Source: Streptomyces lydicus
GTDB taxonomy: Bacteria > Actinomycetota > Actinomycetes > Streptomycetales > Streptomycetaceae
Direction of reading: 5' to 3'
Assembly (NCBI RefSeq): GCF_000717345.1
Contig: NZ_JNZA01000007.1
Location: 62,001 to 126,000, forward strand
Length of the DNA stretch: 64,000 nucleotides
A program made the translations under genes and the position numbers. Positions 41,282 to 50,058 of the stretch are shown piece by piece (within the stretch, counting starts at the first letter, position 1; each line of letters opens with the position of its first letter). The notes under the pieces are model-generated. The model was not told where the DNA came from. It made no database searches and worked only from the letters and a program-made list of their open reading frames with translations.

Positions 41282-43041
41282 ACGGCCGGGTCATCGGCGG
41301 GCGTTACGAACTGTCCGCGCTGCTCGGCCAGGGCGGGATGGGCCAGGTCTGGATCGGCTACGACCGCCGGCTGGACCGCCGGGTCGGCGTCAAGCTGCTG
41401 CGCCCGGACCGGGTGGCGGGCACCCCGGACGGCGAGGAGATGCGCCGCCGCTTCGTCCGCGAGTGCCGGGTCACCGCACAGGTCGACCACCCGGGACTGG
41501 TCACCGTCCACGACGCCGGCAGCGACGACGAGGACCTCTACCTGGTCATGCAGTACGTGGAGGGCGCCGACCTCTCCGACCACCTCGCCGAGCACGACCC
41601 CTACCCCTGGCCGTGGGCGGTCTCGGTCGCCGCGCAGCTGTGCGCCGTGCTGGCCTCCGTCCACGCGGTGCCGATCGTCCACCGCGACCTCAAGCCCCGC
41701 AACGTCATGATCCGCCCGGACGGTTCCCTGGTCGTCCTCGACCTCGGCATCGCCTCCGCCCTGGACACCGACACCACCCGCCTCACCCACACCGGCTCAC
41801 CCATCGGCAGCCCCGCCTACATGGCGCCCGAGCAGGCCATGGGCGGTGCCGTCGGCCCGCACACCGACCTCTACGCCCTCGGGGTGCTGCTGCACGAACT
41901 GCTCAGCGGCGAGGTCCCGTTCGCCGGGTCGACGGCCCTGGGCGTGCTGCACCGCCACCTGCACGAGGAACCCGTCCCCGTGCGGCACCTGCGCCCCGAC
42001 GTCCCCGAAGCGCTCGAAGCGCTGGTGCTGCACCTGCTGCGCAAGGATCCCGAGGCGCGCCCCGCCGACGCCCAGGAGGTCTACCAGGCGCTGGCGCCCC
42101 TGCTGCCCACCGCCGCCACCGGCCCGCAGGCCGCAGCCGCACCGCTCGCCCCCATGGACCCCACCCGCCCCTTCCGTCAGCCGCATGCTCCCTGGCCGGC
42201 CCGCTCGACGGCGGCACTCGCCCCGGCCCCCACGCCGACGGCGGTCTCCACCCCGCTGCTGCCGTCCGTGCCCGGGCCGCGGGGTGACCGGCGGCCGGCG
42301 TCCCTCGGGGCCGACGCGGCCGCCACCGGGCCGGGCCCCCGGGCCGCCGACCCCCGCGCCTCGGCCCTGTCCGGTATCCCGGCGGCCTTCGGGCCCGCCC
42401 CCTCGCACCCCGGGGCCCGGCCGGCCGCCGCCGACCCCCGGACGTCCGGCGCCGCCGCCCCGCACGGCACCGGCACCGGCGGCCCGGACGTCGCGGCCGC
42501 CGTCGAGGAGGTCAAGAGCCTGCTCGACCAGGGCCGGATCACCCATGCCGTGGACATCCTCGGCGGCATCCTGCCGGCCGCCGCCGAACGGCACGGCCCG
42601 CACTCCCCGGTCGTGCGCACCCTGCGCAAGCAGTACGCCGCCACCCTCATGGACGACGGCCAGTACCGCCGCGCGCTGCCCGAACTCCGCCTGCTGGCCG
42701 AGGAGTTCGGCAAGGAGTCAGGCGCCGGCGCCACCCGCCAGGCCCTCCAGTTCCACTTCGAGGCGGCCCAGTGCCTGGAGCAACTCGGTGAGGTCGCCCA
42801 GGCGCTGGAGGAGTACCGCGCCCTGCTGCCCTACTTCGAGCACTACGCCGACGACCCCGTACGCCCCCTGGAGATCCGGCGGTCCATAGGCCACCTGCTG
42901 CTGGCCCAGGGCGAACGCGGCGCCGCCCAGGAGACCCTCTCCCGCCTCCTCTACGACGCCGAGCGCCTGCACGGCCCGCACCACGCCTTCACCGAGGAGC
43001 TGCGGCGGACGCTGTACTGGCTGAGCCAGGTCCAGGGCTGA
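41278..43041 (+). CDS. Ser/Thr protein kinase with TPR-like C-terminus
   Basis: A 587-residue Hanks-type kinase. The catalytic domain (residues about 8-275) has the Gly loop LGQGGMGQVW, ATP-binding K39, HRDLKPRN (H135, catalytic D137), DLG in place of DFG (D155), and APE as MAPEQAMGG. A disordered Pro/Ala-rich linker of about 130 residues follows. The last 180 residues are helical repeats of TPR type (VKSLLDQGRITHAVDILGGILP; RRALPELRLLAEEFG). There is no membrane helix or PASTA domain, so it is cytoplasmic. The GTG at 41278 is preceded by GGAGGGGAA inside the upstream membrane protein gene. Confidence 0.9.
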   Translation: MNGRVIGGRYELSALLGQGGMGQVWIGYDRRLDRRVGVKLLRPDRVAGTPDGEEMRRRFVRECRVTAQVDHPGLVTVHDAGSDDEDLYLVMQYVEGADLSDHLAEHDPYPWPWAVSVAAQLCAVLASVHAVPIVHRDLKPRNVMIRPDGSLVVLDLGIASALDTDTTRLTHTGSPIGSPAYMAPEQAMGGAVGPHTDLYALGVLLHELLSGEVPFAGSTALGVLHRHLHEEPVPVRHLRPDVPEALEALVLHLLRKDPEARPADAQEVYQALAPLLPTAATGPQAAAAPLAPMDPTRPFRQPHAPWPARSTAALAPAPTPTAVSTPLLPSVPGPRGDRRPASLGADAAATGPGPRAADPRASALSGIPAAFGPAPSHPGARPAAADPRTSGAAAPHGTGTGGPDVAAAVEEVKSLLDQGRITHAVDILGGILPAAAERHGPHSPVVRTLRKQYAATLMDDGQYRRALPELRLLAEEFGKESGAGATRQALQFHFEAAQCLEQLGEVAQALEEYRALLPYFEHYADDPVRPLEIRRSIGHLLLAQGERGAAQETLSRLLYDAERLHGPHHAFTEELRRTLYWLSQVQG

Positions 43042-43092
43042 GCCGGACCGGCAGCCGTCCGGACCGGCGTCCCGGGCCCGGGCGGCCGGCGG

Positions 43093-43605
43093 TCACACGC
43101 CCGTACTGCCGTCGATGCGCTCGCGCAGGAGGTCGGCGTGGCCGCAGTGCCGGGCGTACTCGGCGATCATGTGGGTGTAGATCCAGCGCAGGGTGACCCG
43201 GCCGTCCCCGAAGGGCGCGGTGTCGTCGAGCGCGCGGCCCGCGCAGTTCTCCCGGCCGCGGTCCGTCTCGGCCCGCCACGCGGCCAGCGCCCGGTCGTAC
43301 GTGGCCTCTTCGGCGAGGTCGAAGCCGCCGTCGTGGGTGCCGGGCCCGGCGTCCGGGCCGAAGAGGGGCGGGACGTCCTCCTCGGCCAGGACCCGGCGGA
43401 ACCAGTTCCGCTCGACCTCCGCCAGGTGCTGGACGAGGCCGAGCAGGGTGAGCGGTGACGGTGGCGCGGACGCCGCACGGAGCTGATGCTCGGTCAGCCC
43501 GGCGCATTTCTGGGCCAGGGTCGTGCGGTAGAAGTCGAGCCAGCTCTCCAGCGAGGCCCGCTCGTCGGCGTCCATCGGCGGCAGGAGACGTTCGGTGGTC
43601 GTCAT
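43093..43605 (-). CDS. DinB/DUF664-family protein
   Basis: A 170-residue four-helix-bundle protein of the DinB superfamily. Metal-ligand histidines fit [11 protein letters not shown] in the middle and [18 protein letters not shown] at the C-terminus, the usual three-His site. [23 protein letters not shown] is the typical first helix. Such proteins often act as thiol-dependent transferases using mycothiol or bacillithiol, but the substrate here is unknown. The ATG at 43605 starts [19 protein letters not shown]; longer starts add an unrelated Arg/Pro-rich stretch. It is convergent with the kinase gene. Confidence 0.85.
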   Translation of the reverse strand: MTTTERLLPPMDADERASLESWLDFYRTTLAQKCAGLTEHQLRAASAPPSPLTLLGLVQHLAEVERNWFRRVLAEEDVPPLFGPDAGPGTHDGGFDLAEEATYDRALAAWRAETDRGRENCAGRALDDTAPFGDGRVTLRWIYTHMIAEYARHCGHADLLRERIDGSTGV

Positions 43606-43681
43606 GGCCGCATCGTGGCACGGGGGTACGACAACGCGGCCGCGGCACCGCGGCCGGTGCCCCCGCGCCCCAAGCCCCGGC

Positions 43682-44227
43682 TCAGGCGAGCCGCAGCGTG
43701 CACCAGGGAATGGTCTCGCCCGGCAGCACATAGCGCTCGACCTCGACGAACCCGTGCTTCTCGGCGAAGCGCAGCCCGTCCGTGTTGGACGTCAGAACCA
43801 CCGTCTCGATCGCCCCGGCGCCGAGCTCCCGCGCCCGCTTCAGCCCCCGCTCGTAGAGCCGACTGCCGAGCCCCTGCCCGCGGTGGCCGGGCAGCACGCG
43901 GGCGATCACCGTGGCCGTGGCGGTGTCGTCCGCGGGCGGGCGGACGGTCGTGCAGCCCACGAGGACGTCGTCGCGGTACGCCACCTCCAGGGTGTTGCGC
44001 CCGGCGCGCTCCCGCACGTCGTCGAGCGACAGCTGATGGGTGGGGATGATCAGGTTGTGGACGTACTGCCAGTCCTTGAACCCGGCGTCGTCGTCCGGCT
44101 GTTCGATGCGAAGGGTGCTCACCGCAGCAGCAAACCGGTGCGTACGGCGGAGCGTCAACCGCAATTGTCCGGCCGGGCGCGACCGACTCCGCCACAGCTC
44201 GTTGGCCGAAGCAGTGGCCTGGGCCAC
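43682..44227 (-). CDS. GNAT-family N-acetyltransferase
   Basis: A GNAT acetyltransferase with the acetyl-CoA loop [19 protein letters not shown] and the C-terminal strand/helix [20 protein letters not shown]. The GTG at 44227 has AAGGAG five bases upstream, so I use it (181 residues), though the first 35 residues are Arg-rich and outside the domain. An in-frame GTG at 44122 would start the domain directly (VSTLRIEQP, 146 residues) but lacks a good ribosome site. The substrate is unknown. It is divergent from the lipoprotein gene, with 64 bases between. Confidence 0.82.
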   Translation of the reverse strand: MAQATASANELWRSRSRPAGQLRLTLRRTHRFAAAVSTLRIEQPDDDAGFKDWQYVHNLIIPTHQLSLDDVRERAGRNTLEVAYRDDVLVGCTTVRPPADDTATATVIARVLPGHRGQGLGSRLYERGLKRARELGAGAIETVVLTSNTDGLRFAEKHGFVEVERYVLPGETIPWCTLRLA

Positions 44228-44291
44228 GACGACTCCTTAGCATCGATCACTCAAGGTCGAGACTCCGTCGCACGATCTGCCGGGAGGCCAT

Positions 44292-44930
44292 GTGTTCCGC
44301 CGTAGGACAGCGCTCTCCGTATCCGCCACCGCCGCCCTGCTGGCCGCGACCCCGCTGCTCGCCGCCTGCGGGAGCGGGGCGCACCCCGGTGCCGCCGCCG
44401 TCGTCGACGGGAAGCGGATCACCGTCGCGCAGCTGCAGGCCAAGGTGAAGGACGTACGGGCCGCGCAGGCCAAGTCCCCGCAGGGCACCCAGCTGATCAT
44501 GAACACCGGGCGGCTGAGCCTGGCCACCCTCAACGGCATGATCTTCGACCGGGTGCTGGCCCGCAGCGCCGAGCACGCCGGGGTGACGGTCACCCGCCGC
44601 GCGGTCCAGAAGTGGCGCGACCAGGCCGAGCAGCAGGCCGGCGGCGCCGAGCGGCTGAAGGCGATGTGGCTCCAGCAGGGCATCGCCCCCGACGAGGTCG
44701 ACGCGATGGTCCGCAACCAGCTGCTGCTGGACGGCGTCGCCAAGCACCTCGGCGCCGACCGCGGCAAGCCGGAGGGCCAGCGCGCGCTCGCCCGGGAGCT
44801 GGCCAAAACCTCCCGCTCCATGGGCATCGACGTCAATCCGCGCTTCGGCAAGTGGGACGACCAGCAGGTGATCCTCGGCGAGACCAAGGACCCCTGGATC
44901 ACCACCGGGCAGGCGAAGCAGCAGACCTGA
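44292..44930 (+). CDS. SurA N-terminal-domain lipoprotein
   Basis: A 212-residue exported protein. The signal peptide RRRTALSVSATAALLAATPL ends in the lipobox LLAAC, so it should be anchored outside the membrane. The mature part has a short strand (AAVVDGKRITVAQLQAKV) and the helical arrangement of SurA/PrsA-type N-terminal domains (FDRVLARSAEHAGVTVTRRAV; RNQLLLDGVAKHLG), without a PPIase domain. It is probably a folding helper. The start is GTG at 44292. The mazG gene follows 81 bases downstream in the same direction. Confidence 0.85.
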   Translation: MFRRRTALSVSATAALLAATPLLAACGSGAHPGAAAVVDGKRITVAQLQAKVKDVRAAQAKSPQGTQLIMNTGRLSLATLNGMIFDRVLARSAEHAGVTVTRRAVQKWRDQAEQQAGGAERLKAMWLQQGIAPDEVDAMVRNQLLLDGVAKHLGADRGKPEGQRALARELAKTSRSMGIDVNPRFGKWDDQQVILGETKDPWITTGQAKQQT

Positions 44931-45011
44931 GGCGGGGCGGCCGGCGGTGGTCGGCCGGGCAGGCGGCGGGCGGCGCCCGGCGATGTCGGTGGGGTGCGTT
45001 ACGTTCGAGGC

Positions 45012-46028
45012 GTGAACGCTGACGCCTCCGCCGCCGACACCGGCGCCGACGCCCGCCCCGAGGGCACCGGCACCGGACGCCTGGTCCTGCTCACCACCAG
45101 CCACCGGGTCGCGCCCGGCCTGCTGTCCTGGCCCGCGTGGCAGACGCTGCGCACGGCCGACCGGGTGCTGTGCGCCGAGCCGGACCATCCGCAGCTGCCC
45201 TACCTGCGCGAGGCCGGCATCGAGGTGGAGACCGCCGCCCCGACGGCCCGCGAGCTGGTCGACGCCTGCGTGTCCGGCGACCGCACCGCCGTCGTCCTGA
45301 CCTCGGCCTCCGGCGAGAGCACCCTGACCGACGGACTGGCCCGGCTGGCCGGGTCCGGCCGCGAGACCATGCCCGACCTGGAGCTGCTGCCCGGCTCGTA
45401 CGACCTGCCCGGCGCGCGGCTGCTCGACCTCGTGCAGGTCATGGACCAGATCCGGGCCGAGTGCCCCTGGAGCAGCATCCGCACCCACCGCGATCTGGCC
45501 AAGTACGGCATCGAGGAGGCGTACGAGCTGGTCGAGGCGATCGAGGACGGCGACCGCGAGGCGCTGCGCGAGGAGCTCGGCGATGTGCTCCTCCAGGTCG
45601 TCTTCCACGCCCGGATCGCGCAGGACGACCCGGACGAGCCGTTCTCCCTCGACGACGTGGCGGGCACGATCGTGGACAAGCTGATCCGCCGCCACCCGCA
45701 CGTCTTCGGCGAGGAGGAGGCCGCGACCCCCGAGGACGTCAAGGCGCACTGGCTGCGGACGAAGGCGGAGGAGAAGCAGCGCGCGTCGGTGACCGAGGGC
45801 GTGCCGCTGGCCCAGCCCGCCCTGGCGCTGACCGCGAAGCTGGCCTTCCGGGCCCGGAAGGCGGGGCTCGACGTCGCCCCGCCCGCCGGCGACGGCATCG
45901 GCTACGACCTGCTGGCGATGGCGGTGCGCGCCGAGGCGGACGGGGTCGACCCGGAGGCCGCGCTGCGGGCGGCGGCGCGGGCCTACCGGGACGCGGTGCT
46001 GGCCGCCGAGGGCGCGGCCGGGCGGTAG
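45012..46028 (+). CDS. mazG: Nucleoside triphosphate pyrophosphohydrolase MazG
   Basis: Hydrolyses NTPs or dNTPs to NMPs. The 338-residue product has the MazG core LLDLVQVMDQIRAECPWSSIRTHRDLAKYGIEEAYELVEAIE with the metal-binding Glu pattern, then EELGDVLLQVVFHARIAQ. Residues about 15-120 (GRLVLLTTSHRVAPGLLSWPAWQTLRTADRVLCAE) look like a degenerate tetrapyrrole-methylase half, as in YabN-type proteins, but lack a clear SAM motif. The GTG at 45012 has a poor, very close GAGG. It is convergent with the MFS gene. Confidence 0.88.
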   Translation: MNADASAADTGADARPEGTGTGRLVLLTTSHRVAPGLLSWPAWQTLRTADRVLCAEPDHPQLPYLREAGIEVETAAPTARELVDACVSGDRTAVVLTSASGESTLTDGLARLAGSGRETMPDLELLPGSYDLPGARLLDLVQVMDQIRAECPWSSIRTHRDLAKYGIEEAYELVEAIEDGDREALREELGDVLLQVVFHARIAQDDPDEPFSLDDVAGTIVDKLIRRHPHVFGEEEAATPEDVKAHWLRTKAEEKQRASVTEGVPLAQPALALTAKLAFRARKAGLDVAPPAGDGIGYDLLAMAVRAEADGVDPEAALRAAARAYRDAVLAAEGAAGR

Positions 46029-46056
46029 CCGCCGCCCGCGGCGGTGCGGTGCGCCG

Positions 46057-47319
46057 TCAGAGCGCGGCCGGCGCGGGCTCGGACCGGTGGCCGTGCTCCG
46101 TGCGGCCGCCGGCCGGGGGGACCGGCCGCAGCCGGTCGAGGACCCACAGCGTGACCCCGACCGCCGCGAGAGCCGCCCCCAGCACGCACACCCCGGGCCA
46201 GCCGCCGGCGCCCCACACCGCCGAGGTGAGCGCCGAGCCCACCGCCCCGCCCGCGAAGTAGCTGGTCATGTACGCCGAGTTGAGGCGGTTGCGGGCCTCC
46301 GGGCGGACGCCGTAGACCAGGTTCTGATTGCTGACGTGCACCGCCTGGGCGGCCAGGTCCAGCACGACCACGCCGGCCAGCAGCGCGGCCAGCGACCAGG
46401 CACCGCCCCCGCCGCCCAGCGCCAGCAGGCCCCAGGAGCCCAGGAGCAGGACCGCCGCGACACCGGTGACACGGTGCGCCAGCCCGCGGTCGGCCAGCCG
46501 GCCGGCCGCCGACGCGGACAGCGAGCCGGCGGCGCCGACCAGCCCCAGCAGCCCGATGGCCGACTCCTGCCAGCCGTAGGCCGGGCCGGACATCAGGAAC
46601 GCCACCGCCGTCCACAGCACGCTGAAGCCCGCGAAGGACACCGCCCCCAGCACCGCCCGCCGGCGCAGCACCGGCTCCTGGCCGAACAGCGCCAGCGTGG
46701 AGCGCAGCAGCGCCGGGTAGCGCAGCCCGGCGCTGGTGCGCAGCGCGGGCAGCCGGAGCCGCAGCAGCACCGCCATCAGCAGCATCAGCGCGGCGTTGAC
46801 CCAGTAGACGGTGCGCCAGCCGCCGAGCTCGGCGAGCAGGCCGGCGGCCGTACGGGCGAGCAGGATGCCCAGCAGCAGGCCGGTCATGACGGTGCCGACG
46901 GTCCGGCCGCGCTCGGCGGGCGCGGCCAGGGTCGCCGCGTACGGCATGACGACCTGCGCGGCGACCGAGGTCAGACCGGTGAGGGCGGTGCCGGTCAGCA
47001 GCAGGGCGGCGTTCGGCGCGCTCGCGGTGACGGTCAGGAACACCGCGGTCGCCGCGCACAGGACGACCGCCAGCCGGCGCCGCTCCACCATGTCGCCGAG
47101 CGGTACGAGCAGCAGCAGGCCGAGGCCGTAGCCGGTCTGGGCGACGGTCACCACCAGCGCGGCGGTGGCGGCGGACAGCCGCAGATCGTGGCCGATGACG
47201 TCCAGCAGCGGCTGGGCGAAGTAGTTGCCGGCGACGGCCAGGCCGGTGGCCGCCGACATCAGCAGCAGCGTGCCGCGTCCCAGCCGCCCCGGCTGCTCCG
47301 GCGCGTGGTCGGGCTCCAT
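46057..47319 (-). CDS. MFS transporter, 12 TMS
   Basis: A 420-residue major facilitator with 12 predicted helices. The first half has AVAGNYFAQPLLDVIGHDL and the loop 2-3 region VPLGDMVERRRL; the second half has AGRLADRGLAHRV, a repeat of that loop. The start region (NYFAQPLL) resembles YfiS/arabinose-efflux-like members of the DHA1 type. The ATG at 47319 has GGGAGG six bases upstream. It is divergent from a LysR gene, which is its likely regulator. The substrate is unknown. Confidence 0.88.
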   Translation of the reverse strand: MEPDHAPEQPGRLGRGTLLLMSAATGLAVAGNYFAQPLLDVIGHDLRLSAATAALVVTVAQTGYGLGLLLLVPLGDMVERRRLAVVLCAATAVFLTVTASAPNAALLLTGTALTGLTSVAAQVVMPYAATLAAPAERGRTVGTVMTGLLLGILLARTAAGLLAELGGWRTVYWVNAALMLLMAVLLRLRLPALRTSAGLRYPALLRSTLALFGQEPVLRRRAVLGAVSFAGFSVLWTAVAFLMSGPAYGWQESAIGLLGLVGAAGSLSASAAGRLADRGLAHRVTGVAAVLLLGSWGLLALGGGGGAWSLAALLAGVVVLDLAAQAVHVSNQNLVYGVRPEARNRLNSAYMTSYFAGGAVGSALTSAVWGAGGWPGVCVLGAALAAVGVTLWVLDRLRPVPPAGGRTEHGHRSEPAPAAL

Positions 47320-47474
47320 GGTGTGACCTCCCCGTGTCTCCCCGGCGTCGCCCGTCACCACGGTGGTGACGGGGGCCGGCGACTCCCAGACTGGGGCCGG
47401 CGGTATTGATGAGTCCAACACATCGTTTTCATCGCATCCATCGTGAAAAGAGATCGCTGGCTAGGATCGCGGCC

Positions 47475-48350
47475 ATGGAGCTCCAGCAGATGCGTTATGT
47501 CGTCGCGGTGGCCGAGACCGGCGGGTTCACCCGGGCCGCCGAGCGCTGCCATGTGGTGCAGTCCGCGCTGAGCCATCAGATCGCCCGGCTGGAGAAGGAA
47601 CTGGGCGCCCGGCTCTTCGACCGGACCAGCCGCAGCGTCCGGCTGACCGTCGCCGGTGAGGCGTTCGTACCGGTCGCGCGGCAGGCGCTGGAGGCCGCCG
47701 AGCGGGCCCGTGCGGAGGTGGCCGCGGCGACCGGAGAGGTGCGCGGCCGGCTGGCGGTGGGGGCGATCTCGACCGTCGCGGCCGTCGATCTCGCCCGCGA
47801 GCTGGGCGACTTCCGCAGCCGCTGCCCCCAGGTGCGGATCAGCCTCCAGATGGAGATGAGCGATCCGCTCCTCGCGAAGGTGCGGGAGGGGACGCTGGAC
47901 GTCGCCTTCGTCGGGCTGGCGCCCGGCGTGCGCACGACCGGGGTGCGGGAGAAGGAGCTGGCGCGCGGCGAGCTGGTGGCGGTGGTGCCGCCGGGGCACC
48001 CGCTGGCCGGCCGGGAGTGGACCACGCTGGCGCGGCTGGCGCGGGAGACCTTCGTCGACTTCACGGCCGGGTCGGCGGCCCGGCGGCAGCGCGACGACGC
48101 GTTCCGGGCGGCGGGACTGACCTCGGAGGTGGCGTTCGAGGTGACCACCGTCGAGTTCCTGGCGAAGCTGGTGCGGGCGGGGCTGGGGGTGGGCATGGTG
48201 CCGGAGGCGATCGCCTCCGAACTGCCGGGGCTGCACATCGTCCGGGCGCGGCCGGCGCCGGAGCGTACCGAGCGGGTGGTGTGGAGCGGCCTCGGCCCGT
48301 CGCCGGCGGCGGTGGCGTTCCTCGCGGGGCTGGGGGTGGCGGCGGAGTAG
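47475..48350 (+). CDS. LysR-family transcriptional regulator
   Basis: A 291-residue regulator. The N-terminal HTH reads MELQQMRYVVAVAETGGFTRAAERCHVVQSALSHQIARLEKELGARLF, a textbook LysR domain. The periplasmic-binding-protein-like effector domain follows (residues about 90-290). It is divergent from the MFS transporter gene across 155 bases, which hold AT-richer DNA (around 47405-47460) with several ATCG/CGAT elements suited to a T-N11-A site. Control of the transporter is inferred from this arrangement. Confidence 0.9.
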   Translation: MELQQMRYVVAVAETGGFTRAAERCHVVQSALSHQIARLEKELGARLFDRTSRSVRLTVAGEAFVPVARQALEAAERARAEVAAATGEVRGRLAVGAISTVAAVDLARELGDFRSRCPQVRISLQMEMSDPLLAKVREGTLDVAFVGLAPGVRTTGVREKELARGELVAVVPPGHPLAGREWTTLARLARETFVDFTAGSAARRQRDDAFRAAGLTSEVAFEVTTVEFLAKLVRAGLGVGMVPEAIASELPGLHIVRARPAPERTERVVWSGLGPSPAAVAFLAGLGVAAE

Positions 48351-48410
48351 CGGGGAGGCGCCCGCCGTCCGCCGGTCCACCGGAGTGCGCGCACCGGTTA
48401 CGGTCGGAAG

Positions 48411-49829
48411 GTGCACGACAAGCCCGACGCCACCCCCGACGCCACCCCTGACACCGGCCCGCCCGGCGCCGTCCCCGAGCCCGGTCCGAACGCCGGCGCC
48501 ACCGGCGCCACCGCCGTGGACGCGCCCGCCGACTGCCCCGCCGCGGCCGCCGGCCGGCCGCCCGCGCCCGACCTGTTCACCTGGGAGTTCGCCGCCGATC
48601 CGTACCCCGCGTACGCCTGGCTGCGCACCCACGCGCCGGTGCACCGGACCGCGCTGCCCAGTGGCGTCGAAGCCTGGCTGGTGACCCGCTACACCGACGC
48701 GCGGCAAGCGCTCGCCGACGCCCGGCTCTCCAAGAACCCGGTGCACCACAGCGAGTCCGCGCACGGCAAGGGCAAGGTCGGCATCCCCGGCGAGCGCAGC
48801 GCCAACCTCATGACGCACCTGCTCAACATCGACCCGCCGGACCACACCCGGCTGCGCCGGCTGGTCTCCAAGGCGTTCACCCCGCGCCGGGTCGCGGAGT
48901 TCGCGCCCCGTGTGCAGCAGCTGGCCGACGACCTCATCGACGGCTTCGCGGGCCGGGGCGAGGCCGACCTCATCCACGAGTTCGCCTTCCCGCTGCCCAT
49001 CTACGCGATCTGCGACCTGCTCGGCGTCCCGCGCGAGGACCAGGACGACTTCCGCGACTGGGCGGGCATGATGATCCGCCACGGCGGCGGCCCGCGCGGC
49101 GGGGTCGCCCGGTCCGTGAAGAAGATGCGCACGTACCTGGCGGAGCTGATCCACCGCAAGCGGGAGAACCCGGGGGAGGACCTGATCTCCGGCCTGATCC
49201 GGGCGTCCGACCACGGCGAGCACCTCACCGAGAACGAGGCCGCCGCGATGGCGTTCATCCTGCTCTTCGCCGGCTTCGAGACCACCGTCAACCTCATCGG
49301 CAACGGCACCTACGCGCTGCTGCGCCACCCCGCCCAGCGCGAGCTGCTGCAGGGGGCGCTGGCGGCCGGCGACACCGAGCTGCTGGCCACCGGCATCGAG
49401 GAGCTGCTGCGTTACGACGGTCCGGTGGAGCTGGCGACCTGGCGGTTCGCGACCCAGGAGATGACGCTCGGCGGGCAGCGGATCGCCGCGGGCGACCCCG
49501 TCCTGGTGGTGCTGGCCGCCGCGGACCGCGACCCGGAGCGCTTCGCCGACCCGGACGTCCTGGACCTGACCCGGCGTGACAACCCCCATCTGGGATACGG
49601 GCACGGCATCCACTACTGCCTGGGCGCCCCGCTCGCCCGGCTCGAAGGGCAGACCGCGCTCGCGACGCTGCTGCGGCGCCTCCCCGACCTCCGGCTGGGT
49701 GCGGATCCGGACGCCCTGCGCTGGCGCGGCGGTCTCATCATGCGCGGACTTCGGTCACTGCCCGTGCAGTTCACCCCCGAGCGCGCTGACCAGCGGCGGG
49801 ACGAAAGTGACACAGAGTCAGCTGCGTGA
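48411..49829 (+). CDS. Cytochrome P450
   Basis: A 472-residue class I-type soluble P450. The I-helix oxygen motif is FAGFETT, the K-helix ExxR lies in EELLRYDGPVELATWR, and the heme loop is GYGHGIHYCLGAPLARLEG with heme-ligand C403 (Tyr where Phe is usual at the start of the loop). The first 60 residues are Pro/Ala-rich and disordered, longer than in most bacterial P450s; the GTG at 48411 may be too early. No ferredoxin gene is adjacent. The substrate is unknown. Confidence 0.92.
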   Translation: MHDKPDATPDATPDTGPPGAVPEPGPNAGATGATAVDAPADCPAAAAGRPPAPDLFTWEFAADPYPAYAWLRTHAPVHRTALPSGVEAWLVTRYTDARQALADARLSKNPVHHSESAHGKGKVGIPGERSANLMTHLLNIDPPDHTRLRRLVSKAFTPRRVAEFAPRVQQLADDLIDGFAGRGEADLIHEFAFPLPIYAICDLLGVPREDQDDFRDWAGMMIRHGGGPRGGVARSVKKMRTYLAELIHRKRENPGEDLISGLIRASDHGEHLTENEAAAMAFILLFAGFETTVNLIGNGTYALLRHPAQRELLQGALAAGDTELLATGIEELLRYDGPVELATWRFATQEMTLGGQRIAAGDPVLVVLAAADRDPERFADPDVLDLTRRDNPHLGYGHGIHYCLGAPLARLEGQTALATLLRRLPDLRLGADPDALRWRGGLIMRGLRSLPVQFTPERADQRRDESDTESAA

Positions 49830-49856
49830 CCTTTGCGTGATCTGCGCTACACCGAC

Positions 49857-49885
49857 TTGTGACTACCCGTGACCCCGGCTACGTT
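49857..49885 (+). promoter_or_regulatory. Candidate promoter of the first rpf gene
   Basis: TTGTGA (49857-49862), a 17-base spacer and TACGTT (49880-49885) fit a sigma-70-type promoter about 175 bases upstream of the Rpf start. A perfect inverted repeat, GATCGAG-N7-CTCGATC (49904-49924), follows near the start of the transcript. Confidence 0.5.
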
Positions 49886-49997
49886 TCCACCGACGATCTA
49901 CAGGATCGAGGGATTCACTCGATCGGCAGAAGCGGTGACGGGGCGGACCGGTGTACGGGTGCCCTGTGTCCGCATCGGCCGGCGAGTGCCCCGTCGG

Positions 49998-50021
49998 CCC
50001 GTTCGTACCTGTGCGAACGGG
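49998..50021 (+). promoter_or_regulatory. Leader hairpin before the first rpf gene
   Basis: CCCGTTCG (49998-50005) and CGAACGGG (50014-50021) form an eight-bp stem with an eight-base loop, ending 22 bases before the AAAGG ribosome-site region. It may be a leader structure or an operator; it is not part of a ydaO riboswitch. Confidence 0.4.
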
Positions 50022-50058
50022 TCGTCGACAACTCAACCGTCGCGCGAAAGGCATCCGC

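Noticed and set aside
49857..50058. A second ydaO riboswitch before the first rpf gene
   Set aside because: None of the ydaO conserved blocks (GGGGTGAA, CCGACAGCT, CTCGTAGGCG) occur there; only two simple inverted repeats are present.
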